Positions 10,600 through 21,859 of a DNA stretch of 64,000 nucleotides are shown here, piece after piece. The stretch comes from Trichobilharzia szidati. Lineage: Eukaryota; Platyhelminthes; Trematoda; Strigeidida; Schistosomatidae. The stretch spans positions 23,195,710 to 23,259,709 of the forward strand of contig OX235271.1 in assembly GCA_944472155.2 (NCBI GenBank), given 5' to 3'. The stretch's first letter is position 1, and each line of letters opens with the position of its first letter. Below the pieces are notes generated by a model. That model was not told the DNA's origin. It saw nothing but the letters and a program-made list of their open reading frames with translations, and did no database searches. The position numbers and the translations under genes are program-made.

Positions 10600-11640
10600 G
10601 GTGTAATGCGCTTAGGTTACATTGACTTCTTCGTCCTCAAAGTAGCCAACTGTTGACTAGGTAACTGAACATATCAGTTCGGTACTTCATCAACGTAGGG
10701 GATTATATTAGAATTAGAGTAAGTTATGATCCTCAAATCTTTCAACCGCTGTCATGTGATTATGTTAGCGAAGGTAGAGAATAGACACCCTGAGGAATGA
10801 ACGCGAGAATGGCCTTGGAAATCTTAATCTAAACCAGGCAGCGGAGTCAGTTGAATAACAGTATTCTCATAAGAGAAGTACTAAATGCAGTAAAAGCAGC
10901 TGGTCTTCCTATTTTAAAGCCAGGCTAGGTTTACGTTAAGGCCGCAGTAGAGTTAGGTAAGAGTAGGTTACGTAATGGCTGAATTAAAGAACCGAATTAG
11001 CATTTTTAGCATAATTGGCAGACCCAAGGTCATTGGTGGGTTCGCCCCGAGTGTATTCTTTAACTGTCTTCTAGTATTCAAATATTTTTTTCAGGAGTAT
11101 TTATAGTGACTGATCGTCTAACTGTCATACCCGTAAGACTGAAGATCGCTACCACGTCTCTGCCGTTACATGTGCTGTGTAAGAATTAGAATAATTGAAA
11201 TTACATTCTTAATCCAAAGTACTGCCTACTTCCGTATCATCTTGATATATCATGACAATGATTCGGGGTTTCATTAAGGTTTGACCACTGTGAAGTATGC
11301 AGTACATTGCTGGAAATGCACTGATAATGCTGACCAAGGAAAAATTTAGAAGTGATAACTTGGGAAAGATCAGAAAGACGTTCATTTTACACAGCAATCA
11401 GTAAATACTAATTAATAGTGAGATATATGTGGGAAGGAAGATATACATAAACTAAGTGGATATAATAATGAAAAGATAATATTGCTGGGGAAGGGGAACA
11501 TCATAAAGTAATTTGACTGGATTACGGCCACGCTAAATCTGGCCAGCTATGTTGGTTTTAGACGTTGGTCTTCCAAATGCAACAGGTTACAGGTGATCCT
11601 AATCTGCAACACAAAAAAGCAGCAAAACTTGGTAACATAA
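10600..11640. other. Intergenic stretch, no gene seen (left arm)
   Basis: Mirrored at 50,269-51,309. No coding frame longer than about 60 codons and no RT motif were found. The 62-codon minus frame at 11,209-11,397 has no recognisable features. Confidence 0.5.
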
Positions 11641-11641
11641 C

Positions 11642-11760
11642 TCCAGAGGTGTTTGAGGATGATGATGAATTATGCACTGAGCTAACTAAGATATTAAAGA
11701 ATGTCTGGGAATCCGGGAAAGTACCGCTAGACTGGTTAGGTTGAGCCATAACACTGATTG
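11642..11760 (+). pseudogene. Non-LTR RT N-terminal fragment (left copy)
   Basis: Plus-strand PEVFEDDDELCTELTKIL then NVWESGKVPLDWLG matches the conserved segment just before the first RT motif of non-LTR ORF2 proteins (P..F.....L...L..IL..VWE...VP.DW). A TGA follows and the frame is lost by about 11,815. A near-identical segment occurs at 14,119-14,222, so two copies of one element family lie in the arm. Confidence 0.65.
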
Positions 11761-12018
11761 TGTTTCCCTGTTGGCTAGTCCATGCCAAAGTTGGAAAAAA
11801 AATAATGAATAGGTTGGAAAATCCTCATGAAATTAGCCAACTGATGTTTGAAGAGGAGGCATTCTTTATTGGTTCACCCCTCAACACGCTTAATTCTAAT
11901 ATTACAACGGATTGCCAACACCACTCACCTCATCCGTCACTAGGTTCTTTTGGGTAAGTTTCAAAATCTTAGTGTGTAAAATACAGGTGTTTCTGATTTT
12001 TTACGTGCATTCCGAGAT

Positions 12019-12566
12019 GTGAGTCACATTTTACTGGTGAACGATAGTAGACAGTTAGGTGCACTCACTCCTGAGCTCTTTCTAAGGTTGTACAAAACAT
12101 ACGTCGGACCACACCTTGAATTGCATAATATTATTGCACCCCCACTGCTTAGAAGAGACGCTAACTTCTTGGAAAGAGTCCAAAGACGGGCAGCAAAAGG
12201 AGTGGTTGGTCTCCGAAACAAACCATATGATGAAAGGCTAAAGAAATTAGGCCTATTCACACTTAGCTACCGTCGTCTTAGGGGGATTTAATTACTGCCT
12301 ACGAAATAACAAATGACCAGAATCACCCAAACAAAGGTGTTCTGCTATTGAGTCGGTATAGGCCCCCTCGTGGAAACCCCAGAAGGATAGCTCACCAGAG
12401 GGCAAGGACCCGGGTGTGCTCCCACTTCTTTTCACTGTGGGTTGGCCGTCCCTGGAATTCCTTACCGGCAGATGTAGCTATGGCACCGTCTGTGGACGCC
12501 TTTAAGCGAAGGCTGGACAATCATTCAGAGACACAAGGACTGCGTCTAAATGGCCTATCCCCTTAA
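12019..12566 (+). pseudogene. CR1-clade retrotransposon ORF2 C-terminus (left copy)
   Basis: LFLRLYKTYVGPHLELHN, RRDANFLERVQRRAAKGV, GLRNKPYDERLKKLGL and LSYRRLRG in one frame are followed after a frameshift near 12,288 by VLLSRYRPPRGNPRR, TRVCSHFFSLWVGRPWN, SLPADVAMAPSVDAFKRRL. This is the canonical C-terminal tail of CR1-type RT proteins. Both halves are well preserved, so the copy is fairly young, but the frameshift makes it non-functional. Right-copy differences include Leu/Ile (GALTPE/GAITPE) and Lys/Asn (AFKRRL/AFNRRL). Confidence 0.85.
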
Positions 12567-12689
12567 AATCCCATACATCATTCAGGGGTAGATAACTAAG
12601 TTCATCGTTTTACATCTTTACATTCTCTCTTCCGTCTTACTCTCCCGACAACTTTACACTTAATATTATCATTACTTCATCTCCTCTTC

Positions 12690-13560
12690 GCATGGCGTCC
12701 TTCATGTCACCATCGCACTGGCGACCAACTCGCCGCTTCCCATTCGGGTTCCACTCGAGTGATGGCCTGGTGTGTGATGTCACTCACTTGATGGTTTGTT
12801 TTCTCAGAGTATGGCTAATCCACCTCCATTTCTTCCTGCATATTTGTTGCACAATTGGTTCCTGCTGGGTTGGTTCATTGCCAGAAATCTTTTCTGGCCG
12901 GCCATCTGATCTTGAGCGAAGACAGGTTTTGATGAAGGTGTGTAGTTCGTTTGAAGTGCCCTTTGTGACGCGACGCTGCGCCAAGTCTCTGATTCATATA
13001 GCGAGTAGCACTGACTGCACATTGGAGTTGAAAATGCTGATGTTATTTTTCATGCTGAGTGCTGTTGATCTCCACACAGACTTGAGAGTAACGAAAGCTT
13101 GCCTTGCTTTCTCGATGATCCTCGCTTTGATGTGCTCATCAGTTCCGTCCGCCTGTAGTTGAAACGACGATGCTTCCCAGGTAGGTCGGTAGGTAGCTGA
13201 AGGATGTTGCTTCTTTCAGATTCCTCCCATTTATGCTGGCTGGTTGTTGTAGCTGTTGCTGTTGGCCAGGAATCTTCATTACCACAGCTGTTTTCTCTAT
13301 GTTCATCTGAAGTAAGTCCTATCTTTGATGCTTCTTCTGCCAACTTGTTGCTTTTCACTTGCATATCCTCCAGTTTGTGAGAAATCAGACATATATATGT
13401 CATCGGTGGAATTCAGATCCTCGAAGTGTTTTTTGTGTGGGTCAATTTTGTGCCTGTTTCCTCGTTGCCCGTCGTCTGTCACATTATCTAGTCTACCGCA
13501 TTCAGGAAAATCAGTGGAGATAGTAGACAGCTTTATCTTACTCCCGTTTTCATTTCGAAG
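12690..13560 (-). pseudogene. RTE-like non-LTR RT C-terminal fragment (left copy)
   Basis: Minus-strand order: DLNSTDDIYMSDF (degenerate DD catalytic motif), HKLEDMQVKSNKLAEEASK, an IxGRxL region, FNSNVQSVLL, LRSRSDGRPEKISGNEP, QEPIVQQICRKKWRWISHTLRK, then LEWNPNGKRRVGRQ. Several frameshifts separate these. The same protein family is seen intact in the right-only insertion at 60,362-61,047 (QICRRKWRWIRH, GKRRVGRPRVTWRR), which confirms the assignment. The right-arm copy differs here at an unusually high number of sites (ARG/CYS, MET/THR, ILE/VAL, HIS/GLN), giving the least-conserved stretch I noticed between arms. Confidence 0.75.
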
Positions 13561-13599
13561 TGTTCCGTGAGTTTCCCGTTGTGGATTACTTGGCATTCA

Positions 13600-14110
13600 G
13601 CATTATGGCTATTATCAAAAATAATAATTTTCATCTCTTGTCCGAATTTCTAGATGTTTGTAGCTACTCACAAATCATGAAGTCGTTTATGCAGTCCTGT
13701 ATCATTAAGCAGGTGGAAGTATACTGGTACAATAATTATTGGGAATAATTATCATCATATCTTATTCAGATAGCGAAGTTCTCTTTAGACTTAGATTGTT
13801 GTTATTGTTACACCGCTAAGCTTTCAGTTATTCATACTAAATGATGTTATTCCGCATTAAAATTACCGAATGTTACTGTGAAATAAATCGAAATTTCTCA
13901 GTAATCGTGAGTTTTTAGTCATTCGACAGTCACTTAACTTTTAGAGTCACTGAAGTTTTGCATCCGTATATATACATATATATATATATTTACTGGGAAA
14001 TAGATATGAGAATAGATGATATAGTTACGGATATTTGATTGATTGCATGTTCTCATTACTTTGAACATGCTGTGGAGCAGATTCATACATTGATTTCTAG
14101 TCTGAAATGC
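13600..14110. other. Intergenic stretch, short (AT)n near 13,966-13,990
   Basis: No gene seen. A short TATA/CATA microsatellite lies around 13,966-13,990. Mirrored at 47,798-48,308. Confidence 0.5.
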
Positions 14111-14118
14111 GAAACCTG

Positions 14119-14335
14119 ATATGACTCCAGAGGTGTTTAAAGATGCTGATGAAGTATGCACCGGGTTAACTAAGATATTAAGCAGTGTGTGGGAATCCGA
14201 GAGAGTCCCGTTAGACTGGTTAGGATCATCATGATGCTAAGAACCAATGACTGGAGACTGTTGATGATATGGCTCAAAATAGCTCTTAATGGCGCTGATG
14301 TATTCACCATTTGTTATCTCCCACATCCACTGAAC
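14119..14335 (+). pseudogene. Non-LTR RT with the whole core deleted (left copy)
   Basis: TPEVFKDADEVCTGLTKIL to ESERVPLDWLG (pre-RT segment) runs straight at about 14,222 into the extreme C-terminal tail of another schistosome-type RT (region coding DMAQN and a C-terminal WRxCIH, compare 24.7 kb). The RT palm, roughly 500-600 codons in an intact element, is missing. It is an internally deleted derivative or two abutting truncated insertions. Confidence 0.55.
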
Positions 14336-14759
14336 TGTCATATTTTTCCATGTTACTATTCTTTCTCCCGCACATTTCTACTCGTTGTGGTTCTTTTGAA
14401 TCTATTCTTTCTCTTTTCCCTACCTTTTTATGCTGCATGGAGTGTGCAACTTGAACTGGTGCACTTCTGTGCAAAGTTCTATGTTGAAACTCAGTTAGTT
14501 AGTCGGTTTCGGTAGGCTGGTGTAAATTCTTGATTATCCCAGTGACAATCGAGGTTGGGAGGTGGATGGGTTGTGGAAATTGGCTTGACTAACAATATCT
14601 AAAATTCTAGGTCCGCGAATCCCGCGTAGACTGGGAGTTGCTCAGGAGAAGTATTTGTCTTATCTTCAGCCTTCGATAAATTCTGGAACATAGACACTTG
14701 CTGGCGTCCAACACTTTCCACTTCTTGACATGAAGACGATATTCTATTCTGTTGACTGA

Positions 14760-15800
14760 AAGGTGCTGTGACAATGTCTGTTGGTGAAGGAAGTGCTCAG
14801 AAAGAACACTACACTAATGAAGGCATTCTACTGGGTGGGAATCACAGCCGTGCAAGAGCATACGAAGAGTTGTCATCTGACGACCAGTGATGTCCGTCAG
14901 GAACGCCCAGTGTCTCCGTTTTTGTTTAATTTCATCGTACATGTATTGATAAGTGTAACCGTGATTGATTTTAGCGACCTGTGGCAAGGAGCAGTCTCAT
15001 ATCTTTATAGTATGCAAATGGTACTGTCCTTGTAGGTAAATCTGATGACGATATGCGGAGTCTTCTGCACACGTTGAGCAGAAATCTTAGTACGTTTGGC
15101 ATACGATTCGCTTCTGTGAAATGTAAGATGATTCTATAGGAGTGTTTTGCATCGACTCATAGTTTAAAGATAGGAAGTAAAGTGGTTGGGTGTGTTGACC
15201 ACTAGATTTACTCGAGAAGTTGCATCAGCATTAATGTAGTGATTGCTGACGAAATCTCAGCATGGATATGGAGGGCTTGTGTACATTTGTGAAATGAAGT
15301 TATCCCTGGTGTAGACGTGATGTCTGGCTATCGACAAAAAGTATGTACTGTTCAACAGTTCGCTTTTTCTCTCTTCATGACTGTAGGACAGAACCGTAAA
15401 AAGAAGAGGATATGAAAGGATCATCTGTGCGTAGTCATGATTGTTTGCGTCCTGTCTCCCGTGTAAAATGGCATAATATTATAACTTATATTGAGGTTGG
15501 GTGTAGAAAGTTAGGTGATAGAGGCAAGTCAACTGCTAAAGTTGTGAAGCTGCATCGATTGAGATAACTGGGACACGTGTTACACATTCGAGGCCGTCAT
15601 CTTCCCTGTCGAGCAATGTTAGTCGACATAAGATTAGATTGGAAGAGGGTTATTTGTGGTGCAGTCGAAACCTGACATCAATGCTTGAAGCCTTTGACTA
15701 GTGGTTTGAGTCACGTAAGGAGATATAGACTGTCTGGCTGTATTCCTGGAGGTGCAAAGGAGCAACGGTTTGAGAGTTTTGGTGACATGGCCCAGTTTTA
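14760..15800 (+). pseudogene. Non-LTR RT middle and C-terminal remnant (left copy)
   Basis: Fragments in shifting frames: VRQERPVSPFLFNFIV (RT motif with QGCPVSPFLFN consensus), a DD-motif region near 14,995-15,025, VGKSDDDMRSLLHTL, then the C-terminal helix and LGHVL.I.GRHLPCRAMLV-like tail ending near GDMAQ at 15,785. Many stops. It is of the same family as the tail at 24.7-25.1 kb. Confidence 0.65.
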
Positions 15801-17155
15801 ATGTTAAATGCGTAGTTGCATTCGCTGTTTGTAATGTCTCATTCATTAAATTTTTATTATTTCTCATGCAATTATTTATTCTTCTGCAAGTTTCCCATCA
15901 CCATAGGTCCTTTTTCTTTTTTGTTTCATTTGGAGGGTGGCAACTAAAACTGTCTCACTTTTTTCGTAAAGTTCACCTACGAAAACTCGAACAGTGTGTT
16001 AGTGATAGTGTGCATTTAGTGCTATAGGTGTTCTTATCAGAAAAACTGGCGAATATATTAAATAATATCAGGATCAAGGGATTTAACCTGTTAAGAATTT
16101 AACTTTGCTACATGCAGTTTTCCTTTGGAATATGGCTCACTTGCAACATAGAGTATCCTTGTATGTGCATATTTATTTGTTTTTGATAATTGAGTTTGTG
16201 CAAGTCAATCAGCGATCTCCAACGAATAAAATGAGATTCCGTCTCATAAAACAGAAACTTATTTCAGACCAGAAGAACGCTGGGAATATGCTTACAGTTT
16301 TTGTGTCTAAGAAAGCATAAAATTAAATTGTAACTGAGTTCCAAGATAATGTTTACCTGTATCGACAGTGACTCCTCTTATGTTTATGACTTAATTCAGC
16401 AAATGGATAGCTTGCGCTTCCACTCTCTGGAACAGTTCCATTCTGTTATTTCTGTAATATCAGTCCGTGTACTTTGGTTAGTAAACATCGCGAAACTCAC
16501 TAGCTTCTTTGTACTTTTAAGAAATTAAGCAAGTAAATATATGAAGTTTTAAAGCGCTTCTGCAAACGGTAATACATATATGCTAAAGAGAAATATGAAG
16601 TATCAGAGATAGTTTTCTGTGTTGAGCTTTAGTTACTGTCCTAGCGTGTATTGGCTAACCATTTAGAAATGCAGAACAGCTTCATGCTTTCGTTATGATT
16701 ATCTCATATCCTTGCGACGGTGATAGTATTTAGATCTAAATAGCATATTGTCATAATTTCTCACTAGTTAGTTTCTATAGATATTTATCATTTGTGCAGG
16801 AAAACGTTCTTCCGCGACATCTCGTTACACAATAAAACTAAGTGCCTTATTTTCTACTACGGTCACACGAATGTCCTCATGTAGAGCAGTCACTAGCTGG
16901 TTGGTGAAAACTGAGTCCACTGAATGTTTAGTTTTAGTCGCGGGAATACTTTGGCATTGTGGTTTAGTAATTCTTGACAAAAAGAATTCGCTATCAGGCT
17001 TCAGATGAACATAGTTGTTTTAGACCTGGTGACTTGCAATCAGTGAGCGTGACATTACATAATTAAAACTTGAAAGGGTGAATTAAATGTGAACTTGTTG
17101 ATGTGAAGAAATTTTAACTTAATTGAATTTCATTTTATATTTATCACATTTTTAG
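15801..17155. other. Intergenic stretch, no gene seen (left arm)
   Basis: Mirrored at 44,753-46,107. Small open frames (15,752-16,027 and 16,105-16,320) lack motifs or splice context. The last 50 bases form a T-rich acceptor (TTTATCACATTTTTAG) for the exon starting at 17,156. Confidence 0.5.
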
Positions 17156-17610
17156 AAAATATTGAAAATGGGGAGGCAATAAATGACAATCAGCATTTGT
17201 GTGAACTGTCAAACCATGTAGTCAATAATACAGTACCTACTAACAGTCAGACGAGTAGTATATGTGAAACGCTTACACCAAGTACTTCCACCTCAGAGGA
17301 AGCATGGAAACCATTAAGTCAGAAACACAAATTGAGATCTATAGAATCCCTTTGTGAAGTTATGCTTCTTGATGGTATTCCTATACCTTTCACCAATGAA
17401 AACACGGATTGTGTTGCCTGTAAACTAAGAAATCACGTGCAAACTGAAACGGTAATCAGGATGGTTTGTGCAGCGTGCCCAGAATTTCCTCGGCTTTGTT
17501 CAGCACAATGTTTTCGATGGTGGCACAATGTTCATTTACCGGCACTCCGTAATAAACCAAGAGCAATAATCGACAGGGGATTTATTGCAAAAGTGAATGT
17601 AAATAATTAA
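17156..17610 (+). CDS. piggyBac-like C-terminal cysteine-rich exon (left copy)
   Basis: An open block after a good acceptor (ATTTTTAG) runs to TAA at 17,608-17,610. The last 60 residues carry DCVACKLRN, then MVCAACPEFPRLCSAQCF and RWWH. This C-x2-C, C-x2-C, C-x3-C, H pattern is that of the cysteine-rich domain at the C-terminus of piggyBac transposases and PGBD proteins. The preceding Ser/Thr-rich linker ends in PLSQKHKLRSIES. The frame is uninterrupted and identical in both arms. No catalytic DDD transposase core was found upstream in the arm, so this is a terminal exon, a domesticated-gene fragment, or a truncated element. Confidence 0.5.
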
Positions 17611-18164
17611 CAATATATTCTTTTTAAAATATACAAATGTGATTCAACAGAGCATATATACACAATATTTTTGTATTTTTCCCCCATTCACATCAGGGTT
17701 TAATATCACGGGCTGATGATTATTCTTGGAAAAAATTTTCGTTCACAATATACCGTATACACTGCATAAGTTGATTACGTTCTTTGCGAATATCTTCTGC
17801 CAACAACTGAAATAATTTGCAACAATAAAACAAATAAACACAACTGAATCACACAATAATCTAATTACGAACTTAGTTTTAACAAGGTGAAGATAAATAA
17901 AACATAACAGGCAGTTAGAAATCTTGAGTATTCTAGACAACATACAAGTTTACTTAGTAAACCTTTGAATTCCACCTACTAAAGCTGCCTATGAATGTCA
18001 TAATATCGGAAATGAATAAATAAGACTTTCATATAAGAAAACATTAAATCGACCACGGGTTTGAATGTCCCGCCCCCTCACCGCACCTGCTACCTAGATA
18101 TTGCAGTTAGATGATATTGTGGTTTGTCAAAAGTCTAAATCGGGCTCATTACTAACTAGATTAA
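17611..18164. other. Intergenic stretch after the piggyBac-like exon
   Basis: A T/A-rich 3' region; TTTTTAAAATATAC follows the stop. No gene seen. Mirrored at 43,744-44,297. Confidence 0.45.
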
Positions 18165-18490
18165 CATGTACTTTCATTGGACACTAGTAACTAGTGTGAT
18201 GCGTCTCGTCCTTTTTTGGTGCAGAATGAATTCGTTCAGTTAGGTTTGTAATGTGGCCACCATTCTAGGTAGCTCGCCATCACGGTGAACATTGATTTGA
18301 TGACATTAGATGGTTGGAAGCAATCGGCAGGAAGTCTTAGGCCTAGGTATCGTTCTAGTTGGTACTTGTCATCAAAGGCGTATTTACAAACTTGAAAGAA
18401 CTTATGTCCCTTCTGAAGTTTTAACTAGCGCCACCCAGTGCTGCGGTCAGAGACGTTACCACTGAACTATTCAGGCTGGCGAACGACCTC
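18165..18490 (-). repeat. tRNA-like SINE family S, copy 1 (left arm)
   Basis: On the minus strand it starts with a tRNA-like head (AATAGTTCAGTGGTAACG as A box, degenerate B box). The body contains CACGGTGAACATTGA and GAATTCGTTCAG blocks and ends near CTAGTTACTAGTGTCCAATG. The same body recurs at 18,515-18,810, 19,950-20,100 and 28,135-28,440, giving a dispersed SINE-like family with about 300-bp units. Confidence 0.65.
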
Positions 18491-18514
18491 CTGTAGGAAT
18501 GTATTGGATACTTT

Positions 18515-18810
18515 GATTAGACATTAGTTAGTAGCTTGTTTAATTTGTTCAGTCTTTTCTTTGGTGCAGACTGAATTCTATTGTCAGTCAAGTTTCCAAT
18601 GTGGCCATTATTCAAGTGGGCTCACCATCACGATGCACTGTGAATAGTTGATAATAGATGGTTGGAACCAATCGGCCACAGGAAGCCCTACCTGACTTAG
18701 GTCTCGTGCTAGTTGGCACTCACCAGTTAGCAGGGCATATCTGCACTCACCTTGAAGGACCTCATGTTCCTTCCGGAATTCGAACCCGTGTCACCCAGTT
18801 CTGTATTTAT
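18515..18810 (-). repeat. tRNA-like SINE family S, copy 2 (left arm)
   Basis: The minus strand contains the B-box-like GGGTTCGAATTCCGGAAGG, then ATGAGGTCCTTCAAGGTGAG, the GCACGAGACCTAAGTCAGG block, CATCGTGATGGTGAGCCC and the tail CTAACTAATGTCTAATCA. It is adjacent to copy 1 in the same orientation. Confidence 0.65.
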
Positions 18811-19140
18811 TGTAAATTTCGATAGACTCTGTTTTGTGAAAGATACAGGAATGTCGACATCGATGTTTCGTCCAATAAGCTCTTCGAATATAAAGTCTAC
18901 TGTTTCCATAAGTGGTACATTAATTAGTTAACAAGGTAGATATGCTAAACGGTGACATGAATTTATTTATCTTTTATCCTTTCAACAGATGCAAAGGTGT
19001 CTTATACGCTCTGTTTCACCAATTCAGGCTTTAAGAGTTAAACCGAACATTTGGCCATAGAGTGATGTATGTATATATAATTGTAGAGCTTGAAGAGGAA
19101 TTTGTCAAAAAGAATGTCCTTTGCTTTGTTCAAGGTTGCA
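18811..19140 (-). repeat. Block homologous (inverted) to 27,820-28,134, PLE-terminal-like
   Basis: The reverse complement aligns for about 300 bases with 27,820-28,134 in the same arm, with recognisable divergence. Shared words include ACATCGATGT, AATTAATGTACCA, AAGATAAATAAATTCATG and GCCTGAATTGGTGAAAC. It ends with the TAGAGCTTGAAGAGGAATTTG motif also seen at the edges of PLE segments (29,822 and 27,850). Confidence 0.6.
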
Positions 19141-19949
19141 GATGCGCCTTGCTGATCTTGTTTTCACATGACTACTATTTGAGACATAAACATTGATGTC
19201 AATTACTGTCTACCAATTTGGCTAGCAGTCATCTCTCACCACACCTCTATAGATATTCATAACTTGACAGATTCTCGTTATTCATAATCTAACGGTACAT
19301 CGATGGTTCAGCTGTAGAGAATGCTCGTCAACCACACGGAAGATCTAGGTTTTGATTCCCGATTGATGCACTCCTAGACGTTGGCTAGTATACAAGCCGG
19401 TAACGAGCATGTAAAAGAGGAAAGTTTTAGCGAGTGACTTGCAACCATACGCTGTAGAAACAACATCACACCTGCTGAATATTCAAAGCTTGAAGCCATA
19501 TGTTCCACTCGGAACGCAAAGGAATAAGAAAGTCGTCGAGCGACAATTTTTGTATGCTATCCAGTTATCCCTTCAATAGCTGGCTAATATGCATCGTCTC
19601 GTCAGTTTCGCACGTTTCGGTCTTTGATGGGAAAAGGGCACACTGATCACTGAATCTCAACTCAGTTTTTGGTACTGCACCTGGTGAAGAAAGTATGTAG
19701 ACTTATCGGATACCAATTTGAAACAACTGGTGGTCGTCTTTCTATTGTACTGTGGTTTACTGACAACTGATCTTCCGTTAATAACTTTGACCATAAAGCA
19801 GAAATGCACTAAGACCAGTAAGCATATTTTAGCGTCATAAGAACACAAGAATAATGAATTCAAAGTCTGACAATTCTTTGCTGGTTTTTATCCTGTTAAA
19901 TATGAGTGAGACGACGTTCTTCTCATATAACACGAAACCTACAACCATT

Positions 19950-20100
19950 TATTGTCAACAGTTCACAGTGTATCGTGATGGCGAGCCCACTAGAATAATG
20001 GGAACAATGGAAACTTGACTGACGATAGAATTCAGTCTGCACCAAAGAAAACACTAGACAAATTAGACAAGCTACTAACTAGTGTCCAACCAGAGTAGTC
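19950..20100 (+). repeat. SINE family S, 3'-only copy 3 (left arm)
   Basis: Carries only the distal half of the family: CACAGTGTATCGTGATGGCG, GACGATAGAATTCAGTC, CACCAAAGAAAACACTAGAC and the TACTAACTAGTGTCCAACCA tail. It is 5' truncated. The preceding 19,141-19,949 shows no other feature except short open frames. Confidence 0.6.
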
Positions 20101-20403
20101 GACACTTTGTTTGATTAGTAGAGTTTAAATGCGTGGTTAACTAGTAAATTGGAAAAAGAATGCATAAATCACTGCAGGCCACTAAGTCTTCTAGTGGTAT
20201 TAGCTTTTGTGTTATATTTAAAGGTCAGTTATTAAGAATTCGAAGTCTAATCCATAAGGCAGCTGAGCAACCTCAGTAGCTGCGTTCACATGCTTATCAG
20301 CCAGTAAAGCTAGTTTGGCATAAAACTAGCCTTCTTCCTCTTCATTTCGCGTCCGCAAATATTATTGAAGTGTTGGTGATTTGCAGGCATTTTATTTCTT
20401 TAA

Positions 20404-20648
20404 GGATTTCATCATCAGCTAACATCGGATAACGAAGCACTGGAAAACATTAGAGTACTGTTTCGTCCTAGTTCGGGACTCTTCAGCTCAATGGTCTACG
20501 GATTCGCCATGTAACCGGAAACTCCTGAGTTCGAACCCCGGTGGGTGCGTACTGTAAACAGTCCCAAACTAGGACGAAACAGCCATCCAGTACTCCCAGG
20601 TTTTCCAGTGGTTCACAAACCGATGTCATCTTATGATGAAATCCTGAA
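20404..20648 (+). repeat. TIR-bounded tRNA-like/hammerhead-core element (left copy)
   Basis: About 85-bp ends (20,404-20,489 and 20,556-20,648) are imperfect reverse complements of each other: GGATTTCATCATCAGCTAAC pairs with GATGTCATCTTATGATGAAATCC. Each end contains a hammerhead stem-II core, AGTCCC(A/G)AACTAGGACGAAACAG; the outer one, on the minus strand, is preceded by CTGAAGA, fitting the CUGANGA consensus. Between them lies a tRNA-like Pol III head: TCAGCTCAATGGTCTACGG as A box and GAGTTCGAACCCC as B box. Stem III and a UH cleavage site are not evident, so self-cleavage is doubtful. Confidence 0.65.
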
Positions 20649-20659
20649 AACAATATTAT

Positions 20660-21384
20660 TATTATTCTGTGGCCAAACTTTACCACAGCATTCTGTTGAC
20701 CCTCCATAGCGCTTCTACTCGTGTCTTGAGAGCACGAAATTTGACTTAAGTCTTGTGAAAACACTTAAGCCACAGGAAGGAGGCGGACAGTTGACTTCAA
20801 AGAAAACAAGTATTGACAAACTTCTCTATGAAATGACTTGCAGAAGAATAGAGGAACCTGTTTAATGACAGGAAAAACTAGGACATTGAAGAGATTCAAA
20901 CTGAGACATTTAAAAGGATGCTTCCAACAAAGAATATTTTCTTTGCGATGAAGTCATCAACTAGGCTGTTCATTCGTGTATTTTTTACAAATAAGTGGAA
21001 AAGTTCCAGAATAAAATAAGATTACAATTAGGAATTAAAATGCTATAATAAACAGGGGGACAGATAAAACTCAAACAAGGTAGCATCATAATTACTGAGA
21101 AGATCGACATATTGTGCAATTAGGGGTTAGAAATGTAGAAATAACAAAAACAGACAGGATGTTTGGATAAAAACTCCAGTAGGATCATAACTAATGTGAC
21201 GAATAATTGTTTATGCAGTTAGAGATTAAATATGTAGAAATAATAAAATGACAAAATATACAGGAAGTTCGGATATGAAAATATGGTAGTGTAAATAGGG
21301 ATTAGGAAAAACTTAATATAACATGAACAAAAGGGAAGTTTGGATAAGAAAGGTGATGGGATAGTCACTATTAGAAGAATTACC
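20660..21384. other. PLE 3'-flank without genes (left arm)
   Basis: A-rich tail region of PLE copy B on its 3' side. The motif TTTGCGATGAAGTCATCAAC at about 20,943 recalls the TTCGACGAATTCATCTTC motif near other PLE ends. Two roughly similar 120-bp segments (21,115-21,310) suggest tandem UTR units. Mirrored at 40,524-41,248. Confidence 0.45.
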
Positions 21385-21830
21385 TGTTTATGATGGCCAT
21401 GGCAGGAACAAGGGTTGGACGTATTTCTTTTGGGTACATAGCGTGGATTTGAGCTTTTGGATGGCTAGTGCCTTGGCTATGCCCAGATGTCTTAATTTTA
21501 TTCCTTTTGATAGGTTTGATCGAATCTTGTATATTATTTTGAAGGATTTTTCGAATGGTGCTGAATGTTCTAAATTGACCAGATGTTCTGTCACTGAACT
21601 ATATACACGTTTTCGTTCTCCTTTTACTAGCCAGGCTGGATGGTGTTCACGAGCGCGTTTTCCGAATTGGTGCATGGTACGGCCGATGTAGTCAGCTCCG
21701 CAACAGCAAGTAAACTGATATATGCATGATGAAGTGGCCCAATATTGTTTTTGAAATTTATTATCATCAGATAGTATAACCGAGAGTTTGCTAAGGTAGT
21801 CTGATTTGTTCATCAATACGATCCCGGAGC
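21385..21830 (-). pseudogene. PLE copy B (left), N-terminus fused directly to GIY-YIG
   Basis: A 142-codon minus-strand frame. Residues 1-24 (KSDYLSKLSVILSDDNKFQ) match the N-terminal end of PLE copy C. The next residues start a GIY-YIG endonuclease region: SCIYQFTCCCGADYIGRTM, RAREHHPAWLVKGERKRVY, SVTEHLVNLEHS, SFKIIYKIRSNLSKGIK, and end in CTQKKYVQPLFLPW. The entire RT palm is missing, yet the fusion is in frame. It is head to head with copy C, their 5' ends facing across about 30 bp. In the right copy the GIY-YIG reads CCCEAEYIG instead of CCCGADYIG. Confidence 0.8.
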
Positions 21831-21859
21831 CTTTCTGGCCGTGTCATGATCAAGTTTTC

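Noticed and set aside
20483..20764. 93-codon minus-strand open frame
   Set aside because: It overlaps the TIR/hammerhead-core element and continues into non-coding flank; no motif or splice context.
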